Assembly: GCF_010179735.1 (NCBI RefSeq)
Contig: NZ_JAAEEH010000024.1
Location: 1-49,000 of the forward strand
Reading direction: 5' to 3'
DNA length: 49,000 nucleotides
Source: Anaerotalea alkaliphila
Lineage (GTDB): Bacteria; Bacillota; Clostridia; Lachnospirales; Vallitaleaceae
The notes beneath the pieces are model-generated. The model was not told the origin of the DNA and searched no databases. It saw only the letters and a program-made list of their open reading frames with translations. The number at the start of each line of letters is the position of its first letter. Positions within the stretch are counted from its first letter, which is position 1. The translations under genes were made by a program, and so were the position numbers. Positions 16,985-25,207 of this stretch are shown piece by piece.

Positions 16985-17465
16985 TTTCCTCCTCTTTTTT
17001 ACCTGTGGCCGCATCCAAATCCTGATGCTTGAACAGCAGCAGGTACACCAGCAGGGCGGAAGCACAGGTGATGTACATGTCCGCCACATTCCAAACGGGA
17101 AAATCGATGAGTTGGAAGTAGAACATGTCGATCACATATTGGTGCAGGAGACGGTCCACCAGGTTGCCCATGGCACCTGCAACGATCAGGAGAAGGCATG
17201 CCCGCAGGGTTCCATATTCGCTTCTTTGGGGAATGCTTCTATAGTAGCGGACCAAAACCCACAAAATCACCAACGTAGCCGTTGCCAGCAGTACCAGCTG
17301 GTCGTGGAAGATGCCGAAAGCGGCTCCCCGGTTTTCAACATAGGTGAGCTGGAAAACGCCATCCCATAGGACAACCGGCGGATTCCCTTTCAGAAACGCC
17401 ACCGTCAGATATTTGGTCAGCTGGTCGAAAGCCACCAACAATAAAACCGTTAGAAATGCAAGCAT
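16974..17465 (-). CDS. lspA: Lipoprotein signal peptidase
   Basis: Encodes 163 aa with four membrane helices. It is an aspartic protease that cuts prolipoproteins before the lipidated Cys. Family motifs are FDQLTKYL near the N-terminus, VENRGAAFGIF, then GNLVDRLL and WNVADMYI, which carry the two catalytic aspartates. The C-terminus is charged (KKEEENGK), reaches into the cytoplasm and overlaps rluD by 11 nt. It starts 5 nt after aroB. Confidence 0.95.
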   Translation of the reverse strand: MLAFLTVLLLVAFDQLTKYLTVAFLKGNPPVVLWDGVFQLTYVENRGAAFGIFHDQLVLLATATLVILWVLVRYYRSIPQRSEYGTLRACLLLIVAGAMGNLVDRLLHQYVIDMFYFQLIDFPVWNVADMYITCASALLVYLLLFKHQDLDAATGKKEEENGK

Positions 17466-17469
17466 GAGG

Positions 17470-18564
17470 TTACCTTTCCCTTTCCATGACCTGGTCCAAC
17501 GCCTCCAGGATCTGCGCCTTTGTCAGGGTACCCTTGGATAGGTAGCTGTCGCCGATCCTGCGGCAAAGGGCGAATGTCAGGGTATTCCCCATGGTTTTCT
17601 TGTCGTGGAACAGTTCCTCATAGACGGACTCGGCGGACAGGTCCGGCACAGCAAGGGGAAGGCCGTAGGCTTCCAGAAGCCTGACCAACCGCTCCGCTTC
17701 CGCGGGCGGGAATCCCCCCTCGGCAGCAGAGAGCCGGGCGGCCGCCACCATGCCGATGGAAACGCATTCCCCATGCAGCATCCTGAAATCCATCAGCCGC
17801 TCGATGGCATGTCCGGCCGTATGCCCGAAATTAAGTAGGGCACGGTTCCCCTTCTCCGTTTCATCTTCTGAAACCACTTGGCTTTTGATTTCACAGGAAC
17901 GGAGGATCATCGACGTGAGAACCTCATGGTCAAGCGCCTGGACCCTTTCCCTCTCCAGCTCCAGAAAATCGAAGTAGGCCGCATCCTTTATCATGGCATG
18001 CTTGATGATTTCCGCCATACCAGAAGTGAATTCACCCCTTGGGAGCGTCTTGAGGGTTGCAGTGTTGATGTACACCAGTTCCGGCTGATGGAATGCGCCG
18101 ATGATGTTCTTGTATCCATTGAAATCGATGCCCGTCTTTCCACCGATGCTGCTGTCCACCTGGGAGAGCAAGGTTGTGGGAATCTGGATGTACGCAATGC
18201 CGCGCATATAGGTTGCCGCCGCATAACCTGCCATGTCTCCGGCGACACCTCCCCCCAGTGCGACTATCAGGGATTTTCGGTCCGCACCATTTTCAATCAG
18301 TGCCTGGTAGATTGCCTCCATCGTGGACAGGTTCTTGTTCTTTTCACCATGGGGAAATGTGACGCCGTGCACGGGCTTTCCGAACCCAGCCAGCGCGTCC
18401 AGGATTTCCCTCTGGTAAAGCGGTGTCACGTTGTCATCGCTCACCACATGGTAGCTGCTGAAATCCTTGTCCAGTCCTCGAATGGCTGGAACGAGATCCA
18501 GGAAGTCCTGGTCCACAAGGATTTCATAGTGCTTGCTCTTTGTTTCAACATCCAATCTTTGCAT
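17470..18564 (-). CDS. aroB: 3-dehydroquinate synthase
   Basis: Encodes 364 aa. It converts DAHP to 3-dehydroquinate in the shikimate pathway with NAD and a metal ion. Visible are the NAD-binding GGGVAGDMAGYAAATYMRG, IPTTLLSQVDSSIGGKTGID, the metal ligands in E of GMAEIIKHA and the His residues of NFGHTAGHAIE. AGGTGG precedes the ATG at 18564 (MQRLDV). It is the only shikimate gene here, placed between divIVA and lspA, an unusual position. Confidence 0.96.
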   Translation of the reverse strand: MQRLDVETKSKHYEILVDQDFLDLVPAIRGLDKDFSSYHVVSDDNVTPLYQREILDALAGFGKPVHGVTFPHGEKNKNLSTMEAIYQALIENGADRKSLIVALGGGVAGDMAGYAAATYMRGIAYIQIPTTLLSQVDSSIGGKTGIDFNGYKNIIGAFHQPELVYINTATLKTLPRGEFTSGMAEIIKHAMIKDAAYFDFLELERERVQALDHEVLTSMILRSCEIKSQVVSEDETEKGNRALLNFGHTAGHAIERLMDFRMLHGECVSIGMVAAARLSAAEGGFPPAEAERLVRLLEAYGLPLAVPDLSAESVYEELFHDKKTMGNTLTFALCRRIGDSYLSKGTLTKAQILEALDQVMERER

Positions 18565-18592
18565 ATGTCCACCTGCCTGTTCTGTTTGCACA

Positions 18593-18641
18593 GGAAGAAT
18601 GCCATCACTGGACAACCTGGGGTCCGTGGTGGCATTCTTCC
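18593..18641 (-). promoter_or_regulatory. 16-bp inverted repeat in the divIVA-aroB gap
   Basis: GGAAGAATGCCATCAC (18593-18608) pairs with GTGGTGGCATTCTTCC (18626-18641), with one G-T pair. No T run follows on either strand, so it is not a standard terminator. On the minus strand TTGACA at 18656-18661 lies just upstream, with AAGAAT 16 nt on as a weak -10, so the hairpin could be an operator or mRNA structure for aroB. Confidence 0.45.
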
Positions 18642-18699
18642 CGTATCCTCTATGCTGTCAACGTTCAAACCGGTCGGCATGAACGCATCCTGCCTGTTC

Positions 18700-19251
18700 C
18701 TAATCGTCCAGATTTTCCAACGGTTCTTCCAGGTTCCAGGATAAGGTGTCCATGTCGGTAGGCAGAGGCTCGTCGTTCGGTTTCTCCTCTGCTTGAATCC
18801 CTGTCAGGAAACTGTCGTTCTGAATCATTTCCATTTGGATCTTCAAAAATTGTTGGATTTGGATTTTGGAAACTTCATAGTTCTTTTTCAGCCCATCCAC
18901 CATCTGCTGCAGTTGCAAAACCTCCGCCTTCGCATCTGCGACGATTTTACGGGCATTGGCTTCGGCTTCTTTTTCCATGAGCTCCGCTTTGGTTCGTGCG
19001 CTCTGTTTTGTCTCCTCCGCCATCTTTTCAGCCATGATCAGCGTATTCTGCAGGGTCTCCTCCAATGTCTTGTAATACTGGATTCCCTCGTTCAAGATAT
19101 TGACCTTGTCGCGCATCTCGATATTTTCCTTGTATGCCTTTTCATAGGAGTTCAGAATTTCCCGCATGAATTTACGGACCTCGGAGACATTATATCCTCC
19201 CACCGCTGCTTTTGAGAATTGCTTTGATTCGATGTCCAAAGGTGTAAGCAT
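18700..19251 (-). CDS. divIVA: DivIVA-family cell division/polarity protein
   Basis: Encodes 183 aa. The N-terminal lipid-binding region (LTPLDIESKQFSKAAVGGYN, then EVRKFM) matches the DivIVA pattern. A long charged coiled coil follows (res. ~30-135, including AEEKMAEETKQSARTKAEL-like heptads). The acidic C-terminus ends NLEEPLENLDD. The protein assembles at curved membrane, poles and septa. It lies 10 nt after ylmH in the standard ylm cluster. The genome also has MinCDE (26346-28135), so both polar systems may be present. Confidence 0.94.
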   Translation of the reverse strand: MLTPLDIESKQFSKAAVGGYNVSEVRKFMREILNSYEKAYKENIEMRDKVNILNEGIQYYKTLEETLQNTLIMAEKMAEETKQSARTKAELMEKEAEANARKIVADAKAEVLQLQQMVDGLKKNYEVSKIQIQQFLKIQMEMIQNDSFLTGIQAEEKPNDEPLPTDMDTLSWNLEEPLENLDD

Positions 19252-19261
19252 ATGATTCCTC

Positions 19262-20020
19262 CTATATGTATTTGTGGATTTCTATGAAAATCCTGTTTTT
19301 CTTCGTTTCACAGCCGACTGTCTGCAGCTTGCATTTCCCCTTGCCTCTTGCTGAAATCAGGTCCCCTTCCTTCACGGGGGAGGATGGCTGCAATTTTTCC
19401 TCCCCATTTACATGGACCCTTCCCTTCGAGACAAGTTCAGCAGCATCCTTTCGTCCCATGCCGAAGGCCAATTTGACCACGCTGTCCAACCGCAGGGAAG
19501 CCACCGTGTTCCGGATGGAAACGAACGCCGGGCGTAGGTTCCCCAAAACCGTAGTATCCTCCATCTTCTCCGCGCGCACTGGGGTGTTCCCCACTGCATG
19601 CAGCTGGTCCAACACATAGGAGGCCATGGTGTCCAAAACGAACACATGGGCCGTGTCGCCATGGACCAGCAGATCCCCCATGCAGGAACGCTTGATTCCA
19701 AGGCCCATCAGACTTCCCAGGTAATCCCTGTGCCCGGGATGTCCACCCTCTTGGGTGTCGGCCTTGATCCTGATGCAGGCGAACGGTTTCTCCACCTGGT
19801 TGGGATCCATGAATTCCGGATAGAAGATCAGCATCTTGCGCTCGCTTTCCTTCCTGCCACCGTCGAACATATGTTTCACCGGGGGGAAGGACTTCCTGGA
19901 CATTTCGAAAAGGGTCTGCTCATGCAGGTCCAAAAATTCCGAATGGGTTGCGTAAGCCCTTTCATGACATTGATGTGCCTTGTCCAGCAGCTTCTTCACC
20001 AGCAGATCGTCTTCGGTCAT
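19262..20020 (-). CDS. ylmH: YlmH, S4-domain RNA-binding protein of the division cluster
   Basis: Encodes 252 aa. The N-terminal two-thirds is the YlmH-specific region (HPGHRDYLGSLMGLGIKRSC is a hallmark). The C-terminal S4 domain follows (SLRLDSVVKLAFGMGRKDAA, SKGRVHVNGEEK). In Bacillus YlmH acts in rescue of stalled ribosomes with peptidyl-tRNA. It overlaps ylmG by 4 nt and precedes divIVA by 10 nt. Confidence 0.94.
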   Translation of the reverse strand: MTEDDLLVKKLLDKAHQCHERAYATHSEFLDLHEQTLFEMSRKSFPPVKHMFDGGRKESERKMLIFYPEFMDPNQVEKPFACIRIKADTQEGGHPGHRDYLGSLMGLGIKRSCMGDLLVHGDTAHVFVLDTMASYVLDQLHAVGNTPVRAEKMEDTTVLGNLRPAFVSIRNTVASLRLDSVVKLAFGMGRKDAAELVSKGRVHVNGEEKLQPSSPVKEGDLISARGKGKCKLQTVGCETKKNRIFIEIHKYI

Positions 20021-20319
20021 ACCGTCCCCAGTCCCAGCAACATCCTGCTGATGAAATTCGCCAGCATGCTGATCAGCAGAAAGGCAACCATCGGTGAAAA
20101 ATCCAGCAGCATCCCCCCGTTGCGCCCCCCAAAAATAGACCGCTTGATGAGGTGGCGGATCGGAACGAATATGGGTTCTGAAATGGAATAGATGAAGTCG
20201 ATCAGCTTGTTGCTGGGGCTGACCGGCAGCCAGGATACGATGACACGCGCCAGGACGATGAGCTGCAGTGCGTTCAAGAAGTAGAGCAGGAATGTGCCTG
20301 CATACAGCATGCCTACCAT
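20017..20319 (-). CDS. ylmG: YggT/YlmG-family membrane protein
   Basis: Encodes 100 aa with two hydrophobic helices separated by the conserved IYSISEPIFVPIRHLI segment, typical of YggT. The family affects membrane or nucleoid distribution near the division site; the mechanism is unknown. It begins 4 nt after sepF and its end overlaps ylmH, part of one transcript. Confidence 0.93.
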   Translation of the reverse strand: MVGMLYAGTFLLYFLNALQLIVLARVIVSWLPVSPSNKLIDFIYSISEPIFVPIRHLIKRSIFGGRNGGMLLDFSPMVAFLLISMLANFISRMLLGLGTV

Positions 20320-20322
20320 GGC

Positions 20323-20856
20323 CTATTCACTCTTCCAGGGCAGGATGATTCCGTTGGACTTCAGCTCTTCCCGGAAATCCCCTGCAATGTCGATGTTCTC
20401 CGGTGCGATGATGAAAATGTTGTTGGTCACACGCTGCAGGTTCCCGTTCAATGTATAGACCGCCCCACTGACAAAATCCATGATCCTCTGCGCAATCGCT
20501 TTGTCCATGGCTTCCAGATTGATGATCACGGGCCGCTGGCTCTTGATATGGTCGCAAATTTCCTGCGCCTCGTCATAGGTGTCCGGCTGCAGGACAACAA
20601 CCTCCATCTGCACATTGGCCTGAAAGTTGACGACCTTGGTTCCACCCGACTTCCTGCCCCCGGCATAGGTCTTGAAACCGCTCTTGGCTTCAGACCCCTG
20701 GTTCCCTACGGGTGGTGCCTGCTGCTGGGGAGCGTTTACAGGCTGGGGCTGTCCAGTGAACGAGTTGAAATCATCTTCATACCCGTTTGTTTCCTCATCC
20801 GAATACTCATCATTCAATTTCATGAAATCCATCATTTTGTCGAATAGTTTGGCCAT
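20323..20856 (-). CDS. sepF: Cell division protein SepF
   Basis: Encodes 177 aa. It has an N-terminal amphipathic membrane-binding helix (KLFDKMMDFMKL), a Q/P-rich linker (about res. 35-60) and a C-terminal dimerising domain (VVLQPDTYDEAQEICDHIKS, RPVIINLEAMDK, QRIMDFVSGAVYTLNG). It anchors FtsZ filaments to the membrane. It is located between yggS and ylmG, as in Bacillus and Clostridium. Confidence 0.96.
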   Translation of the reverse strand: MAKLFDKMMDFMKLNDEYSDEETNGYEDDFNSFTGQPQPVNAPQQQAPPVGNQGSEAKSGFKTYAGGRKSGGTKVVNFQANVQMEVVVLQPDTYDEAQEICDHIKSQRPVIINLEAMDKAIAQRIMDFVSGAVYTLNGNLQRVTNNIFIIAPENIDIAGDFREELKSNGIILPWKSE

Positions 20857-20881
20857 ACAATCACCTCATCAATTTTTGTGC

Positions 20882-21568
20882 TTATTTGTAGAATCTTTCT
20901 CCAAACAGTGCGGTTCCGATGCGTACCATGGTGGCGCCTTCTTCAATGGCCACGACATAGTCGTTGCTCATGCCCATAGACAGTGCATGCATATTCACAT
21001 TATCAATGTTTTTGTTTTTAATGTCAATATAAAGTTCTTTCAGCCTTCTGAAAACAGGCCTGTTCTCTTCGGGGTCGAACACGAAAGGGGCTACCGTCAT
21101 CAAGCCCTCCACCCGCACATGGGGCAGCAAAGCGATTTCCCTGACCAAGCCTTCGCACTCCTCCAGGGCAACCCCATACTTGCTGTCTTCCTGGGCTACG
21201 TTCACTTGGACCAGAACAGGAAGCACCCTTCCGGCCTTGCCCGCGGCATGGTCTATGGCTTGGGCAAGTTTCAGGGAATCCACAGAATGGATCAAGGAGA
21301 CCTTGTCGATGATGTATTTTATCTTGTTCGTCTGCAGGTGGCCGATCATATGCCAATGGGCTTCACCGGAAAAAAGGGGGGACTTGTCACGTATCTCCTG
21401 GACCTTGTTCTCCCCAAAATCCCGTATGCCCGCATCCCACGCTTCTTGCAGCCTCTCCACCGGGAGCGTCTTGGTCACTGCGATCAGGAGGACTGTGGAA
21501 GGCGGTCTGTTTGCCCTGGCACAAGCCTCCTCGATGTCTTGTCTTATCCGCTGCAGATTTTTTTCCAT
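20882..21568 (-). CDS. yggS: PLP homeostasis protein YggS/YlmE (alanine-racemase fold)
   Basis: Encodes 228 aa. The PLP lysine is in LLIAVTKTLP, followed by the family motifs FGENKVQEIRDK, HMIGHLQTNK and LSMGMSNDYVVAIEEGATMVRIG. The protein binds pyridoxal phosphate and balances cofactor pools; no racemase activity is known. ATG at 21568 (MEKNLQ) is favoured over the upstream ATG at 21598, because GAGGAAGGG precedes it. It lies 26 nt after the HlyD-like gene. Confidence 0.93.
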   Translation of the reverse strand: MEKNLQRIRQDIEEACARANRPPSTVLLIAVTKTLPVERLQEAWDAGIRDFGENKVQEIRDKSPLFSGEAHWHMIGHLQTNKIKYIIDKVSLIHSVDSLKLAQAIDHAAGKAGRVLPVLVQVNVAQEDSKYGVALEECEGLVREIALLPHVRVEGLMTVAPFVFDPEENRPVFRRLKELYIDIKNKNIDNVNMHALSMGMSNDYVVAIEEGATMVRIGTALFGERFYK

Positions 21569-21594
21569 AATTCTACCCTTCCTCGCTTTCGCGT

Positions 21595-23094
21595 TCATTC
21601 CAGGATAACCTGGAATTCCTTATAGGCGGAAGCGTCACTTGCAATCTTGTCGTAGATGCGAACACCATAGGATGTTGTTTCGTCCACAATCCGGTAACCG
21701 CTTTCCTTGTAGATGGTTTCAATCCTCTTGAAATCCGCAAAACCCTTGTTCAATACGAAAACACCTTCCACAACTTCGGGTGACAACAGGGTATGGAAAA
21801 GCTTCGTTTGGGAAGCGCCTGTGGGATCGGTGTAGGTGATGGTGTCGCCTGGACGGAGCACATCCCCTTCATTGATGGGGGCCACAAACGTGCTGTTGTC
21901 CCTTCGGTAATACACCTTTATCGGGATTTGCCTCAGTGTCACATTCCCCACAGCCTCCGGGTCGGTCACTTGCATCTCAATCTGCTGGCTTGCCCGGTCA
22001 GTGAATACCGCGGTTCGGGGCACAGGAAATACCTGCATTTCCTTCACTGCAGCGTTCGGAATCTTGATTCCCGTGTAGGAATTGTAGATAAGCTTAAAAG
22101 GAACCCTCCGCTCCATCAGGAAATCATTCATCTGCCGGTCCAATTTGAAAATCACATAATTGTACTCCTCTTCCTGGTACAAAGAATCCACTTCTGCGAT
22201 GATCTTGTCGTTCTTCTGGGTGAAGTGCATGGTGACAAAACGCCGGTCTTGAAGATAGGCGGCCCCTTCCTGGGAAATGCGGGCCGCCACATACCAATGT
22301 CCGTTGTCGACAATCTTGAACAGGACCGAATCCTTTTGGGCCACCTGGCGCTCTTCCCTGCTGATGGATGTCGGCTGACGAACCAAATCGGAAGGCTTGA
22401 AACTCTCCCGGGTAACATCCTCCATACCATCCACAGCATAGGAAACCACACCGCTTTTCGGGGCTTGGTAATAGGTGCCGTTGTTGCGCATGCGTTCCTC
22501 ATACATCTTTAGGGTATCCAACACACTTTGGAACGCCGCCGGGTCAGCTACCACCACCATGCTGGAGATGTCCTGGACCGCCTTGTCGATGGAATTGACC
22601 GCCGCGTAGAGATGTTCAAACGGATTGTCCTCGCTGTTGATTACGTAATTGCGTATTTGCGCCTGCAGATACTGGTAGTTGGTGTCAGAAATTTCCGCAC
22701 TGTTTGTTATTTTGCTTTTGTTTTCCCGCACGCTTTTTTCCAGCAACGCCTGGAGCTGTCCGTCCTGGTCCACTGCGCAAACCAGGCTTCCCTTCTTCAC
22801 CTTTTCTCCTTCCGGGACATAATATTGGAGGGCTCCCTCCTGCTGGCTCGCGACCAGAACCTCGTTTCGGATGATCATTCCGGTGAACATTTCCTCTTGC
22901 AGGATGGATCCAGGCTCGGCCAAGGAATGGTTTGACTTCTCCGCCTGGCTGGCTTGAAATCCCAGGAATGTCAAGTAGGAGAAAATCAGGAAATAGACGA
23001 ATCCGCCAAGGTAGATGTGGTTGTTCGCCTCCTTTTTTGCCTGATGCAGCTGATGGCTTTGGATGTATTTGTTGGATTTGCTTTTACTTCTCAT
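21595..23094 (-). CDS. HlyD-like membrane-anchored protein of the division cluster
   Basis: Encodes 499 aa. A basic N-terminus precedes one membrane segment (YLGGFVYFLIFSYLTFLGF, res. ~28-47). The extracytoplasmic part begins with a lipoyl/barrel-sandwich region (FTGMIIRNEVLVASQQEGAL, YYVPEGEKVKKGSLVCAV), as in HlyD-type adaptors. No transporter genes accompany it. Similar proteins occur next to yggS in Clostridia, so an envelope role linked to division is likely but undefined. It overlaps the upstream radical SAM gene by 4 nt. Confidence 0.75.
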   Translation of the reverse strand: MRSKSKSNKYIQSHQLHQAKKEANNHIYLGGFVYFLIFSYLTFLGFQASQAEKSNHSLAEPGSILQEEMFTGMIIRNEVLVASQQEGALQYYVPEGEKVKKGSLVCAVDQDGQLQALLEKSVRENKSKITNSAEISDTNYQYLQAQIRNYVINSEDNPFEHLYAAVNSIDKAVQDISSMVVVADPAAFQSVLDTLKMYEERMRNNGTYYQAPKSGVVSYAVDGMEDVTRESFKPSDLVRQPTSISREERQVAQKDSVLFKIVDNGHWYVAARISQEGAAYLQDRRFVTMHFTQKNDKIIAEVDSLYQEEEYNYVIFKLDRQMNDFLMERRVPFKLIYNSYTGIKIPNAAVKEMQVFPVPRTAVFTDRASQQIEMQVTDPEAVGNVTLRQIPIKVYYRRDNSTFVAPINEGDVLRPGDTITYTDPTGASQTKLFHTLLSPEVVEGVFVLNKGFADFKRIETIYKESGYRIVDETTSYGVRIYDKIASDASAYKEFQVILE

Positions 23095-24023
23095 AAAGAT
23101 GCCTCCTGGTCAACCAAGGCCTTCCCTTGTCTTGATCCCCTCTCCACCATCATGGCCTCGATGGAATCCTTGATTTTCCACCAACTGGTGTTCCAGTTGC
23201 AGAACAGGGAGTCCCCTTCGGGCGCTCTGCCCAACAGGCGTTGGACCACAATATCGGGGTTTAGATGTTCCAGGAACAGGATGACCCGCTCCTTGTATTC
23301 TTCCATGCTGCATATTTCCAATTCATTTCGTTCATACAGGTCCGCAAACACAGTCCCCTTGGCGACGTACAGGGAATGCAGCTTCACCTGCTCCATTCCG
23401 AGGCGGTTCATCAGCGCCGCAGAAGCCAAAACATCCTCCCTCGTGTCTCCCGGGAGATTCAGGATCAAATGGGTGCATACGGAAAACCCATAGGAATGGA
23501 TCAATTCAACCGCCCGGACGAAATCCTCCACCGTGTGTCCGCGGTTGACCGCTTCCAAGGTCTTCCCATTGGCGGTCTGCAGGCCTAGCTCAAGGCTTAT
23601 ATCCACAGCAAATTCCTTGCTGCAGGACTGCAGGATGTCCAAATGGGTGCGCAATACGCAATCCGGTCGGGTGGATACCGCAATTTCCACTATGTCTTCC
23701 TGGCACGCATCACGGATCACCTGTGCGAAGGTCTCCAGCGGCAGATAGGTATTGGTGTAGTTTTGGAAATATGCGATGAACTTTGTGGCCTTGTATTTCT
23801 TCTTGATTTTTTCCTTGTTACGCTCCAACTGCTCTTTTACACCCAGTTCCTTGCCGTCCCCTTCAAAGCTTGTTCCCAAGGGACTGCAGAAATGACAGCC
23901 GCCGGTCCCCAATGTGCCATCCCGGTTGGGGCAGGTGGTCCTGATGTCCACGGGCAGCTTGTACACCTTGCCTTTGTATTTTCCAAGAAGATAATCGCTG
24001 TATGTGCTATATACCGAATCCAT
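23091..24023 (-). CDS. Radical SAM protein, TIGR01212 (YhcC-like) family
   Basis: Encodes 310 aa. The cluster Cys residues appear as CPNRDGTLGTGGCHFC. Other family features are FIAYFQNYTNTYLP, VSTRPDC and THLILNLPGDT. The reaction is unknown. GGGGGGATGCG precedes the ATG at 24023. It appears to head the minus-strand division operon. A 22-codon frame with a strong ribosome site overlaps its start (see 24007-24075). Confidence 0.92.
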   Translation of the reverse strand: MDSVYSTYSDYLLGKYKGKVYKLPVDIRTTCPNRDGTLGTGGCHFCSPLGTSFEGDGKELGVKEQLERNKEKIKKKYKATKFIAYFQNYTNTYLPLETFAQVIRDACQEDIVEIAVSTRPDCVLRTHLDILQSCSKEFAVDISLELGLQTANGKTLEAVNRGHTVEDFVRAVELIHSYGFSVCTHLILNLPGDTREDVLASAALMNRLGMEQVKLHSLYVAKGTVFADLYERNELEICSMEEYKERVILFLEHLNPDIVVQRLLGRAPEGDSLFCNWNTSWWKIKDSIEAMMVERGSRQGKALVDQEASL

Positions 24024-24075
24024 CGCATCCCCCCATCAATGTCTGATTATTCACTGCTTCGTGCTGTTTATTCAT
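24007..24075 (-). CDS. Possible 22-aa leader peptide overlapping the radical SAM start
   Basis: On the minus strand AGGAGG (24084-24089) is followed 8 nt later by an ATG (24075). The frame runs 22 codons (MNKQHEAVNNQTLMGGCDGF, then GI) and stops at TAG 24007-24009, 17 nt inside the next gene. The ribosome site is the best-matching one in the region. It may be a coupling leader. No conservation evidence is available. Confidence 0.35.
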   Translation of the reverse strand: MNKQHEAVNNQTLMGGCDGFGI

Positions 24076-24223
24076 CCTAATCGCCTCCTGGCGCAAGTTT
24101 TGCAAAATTTTTATTTATTTAGAAGGAAACCCGCAAAAACCATCGAATATAAGGTATAATAAGCAGGAATCATGCTTTCACATTCTCAACCATGAACACT
24201 CAGAAAACAAGGAGGAGATTCAT

Positions 24224-24637
24224 ATGATAAGGATTGTTGCAGGCAGTACAGGTGAGGGAAAAACCAAAAGTCTGATTGATTTGGCCAACGAGACGGTGAA
24301 AGGCACAAAAGGACATGTGGTTTACATCGACGGCGACAACAGCCATATGTTGGCCTTGCACCACGAAATCCGATACATCAACATTTCAGAGTATCCTATC
24401 GACAATTACAATGCGTTCTTTGGTTTCATGTGTGGCGTCCTCTCCGAAGACAGTGACATAACGGAGATTTTTGTTGACGGACTTTTGAAAATGGCCCATG
24501 TGAGCCAGATTGAAAGTTCCGATGAACTGATCGAAAAATTGAAGGCTGTGACCGACCGGTTCAATGTGCGCCTCATTGCCAGCATCAATTGCGAAAACAA
24601 GGATTTGCCGGATTTCCTCAAGGAATATGCGATATAA
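24224..24637 (+). CDS. Small P-loop NTPase-like protein of unknown function
   Basis: Encodes 137 aa. A Walker A motif lies at the N-terminus (GSTGEGKTKS, res. 7-16) and a Walker B-like stretch at about res. 80 (ITEIFVDGLLK). There is no membrane segment or second domain. Similar short proteins in Clostridia are sometimes labelled PilT-like, but no pilus gene is near and no function can be stated. ATG at 24224 with AAGGAGGAG upstream. A perfect TATAAT at 24155-24160 lies upstream with no good -35. It is transcribed alone, divergent from the radical SAM gene. Confidence 0.75.
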   Translation: MIRIVAGSTGEGKTKSLIDLANETVKGTKGHVVYIDGDNSHMLALHHEIRYINISEYPIDNYNAFFGFMCGVLSEDSDITEIFVDGLLKMAHVSQIESSDELIEKLKAVTDRFNVRLIASINCENKDLPDFLKEYAI

Positions 24638-24768
24638 ACCTTAAAATATACGGGAAAGCAGACGGTTCCTCCATTTGCCGACTTGACAAGAACGCATGCC
24701 TCGCATGCATTCAGGCTACAGCAGAAAGTTTGGTCCCAAGCTGTCTTGGACGAATTTTCCTGCTGTAA

Positions 24769-24803
24769 ATTAAAAAGGCTGTCCCAAGGACAGTCCTTTT
24801 TTA
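24769..24803. terminator. Shared terminator between the P-loop gene and mgsA
   Basis: AAAAAGGCTGTCC and GGACAGTCCTTTTTT pair around CAA with one bulged A. A and T runs on the outer sides make it usable from both strands. On the minus strand the mgsA stop codon (24801-24803) lies at the foot of the stem. The 130 nt between 24638 and 24768 hold no further clear feature. Confidence 0.82.
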
Positions 24804-25196
24804 ATGGACAATGTTCCTCCACTCCAAGTCTCCCCTGTCCAAAGCCTTGACAAGCAGTTCTGCCGTTGCAAGGTTGGTGGCCACAGGTATGTTGTGGATG
24901 TCGCAAAGCCGTACGATGGAGGAAAGGTCGGGTTCATGCTGTTGTTTCGACACCGGATCCCGCAAGAAAACGACCATATCGATCTGATTGTGGGCAATCT
25001 GGGAACCCAGCTGCTGTTCTCCTCCCAAGTGACCCGCCAAGTATTTATGGATGTTCAGATTGGTCACCTCTTCTATCAACCTACCCGTGGTTCCCGTAGC
25101 GTACAGCGTGTGCTTGCTCAAGATGTTCCGGTAGGCAATGCAGAAGTTCTGCATCAATTTCTTCTTTTTGTCATGTGCAACAAGTCCGATGTTCAT
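24801..25196 (-). CDS. mgsA: Methylglyoxal synthase
   Basis: Encodes 131 aa. It converts dihydroxyacetone phosphate to methylglyoxal and phosphate, a bypass of lower glycolysis when phosphate is scarce. Motifs: VAHDKKKKLM, the phosphate-binding ATGTTGRLI, HLGGEQQLG and VVFLRDP with the catalytic Asp; C-terminal PVATNLATAELL. ATG at 25196 follows AAGGGGGA. It is the last gene of the Min/rod operon, as in other Clostridia. Confidence 0.95.
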   Translation of the reverse strand: MNIGLVAHDKKKKLMQNFCIAYRNILSKHTLYATGTTGRLIEEVTNLNIHKYLAGHLGGEQQLGSQIAHNQIDMVVFLRDPVSKQQHEPDLSSIVRLCDIHNIPVATNLATAELLVKALDRGDLEWRNIVH

Positions 25197-25207
25197 GGAA
25201 TTCCCCC

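Noticed and set aside
18593-18641. T-box or standard terminator for aroB/divIVA
   Set aside because: The stem is good but no T run follows on either strand and no T-box sequence is present; listed only as an inverted repeat.
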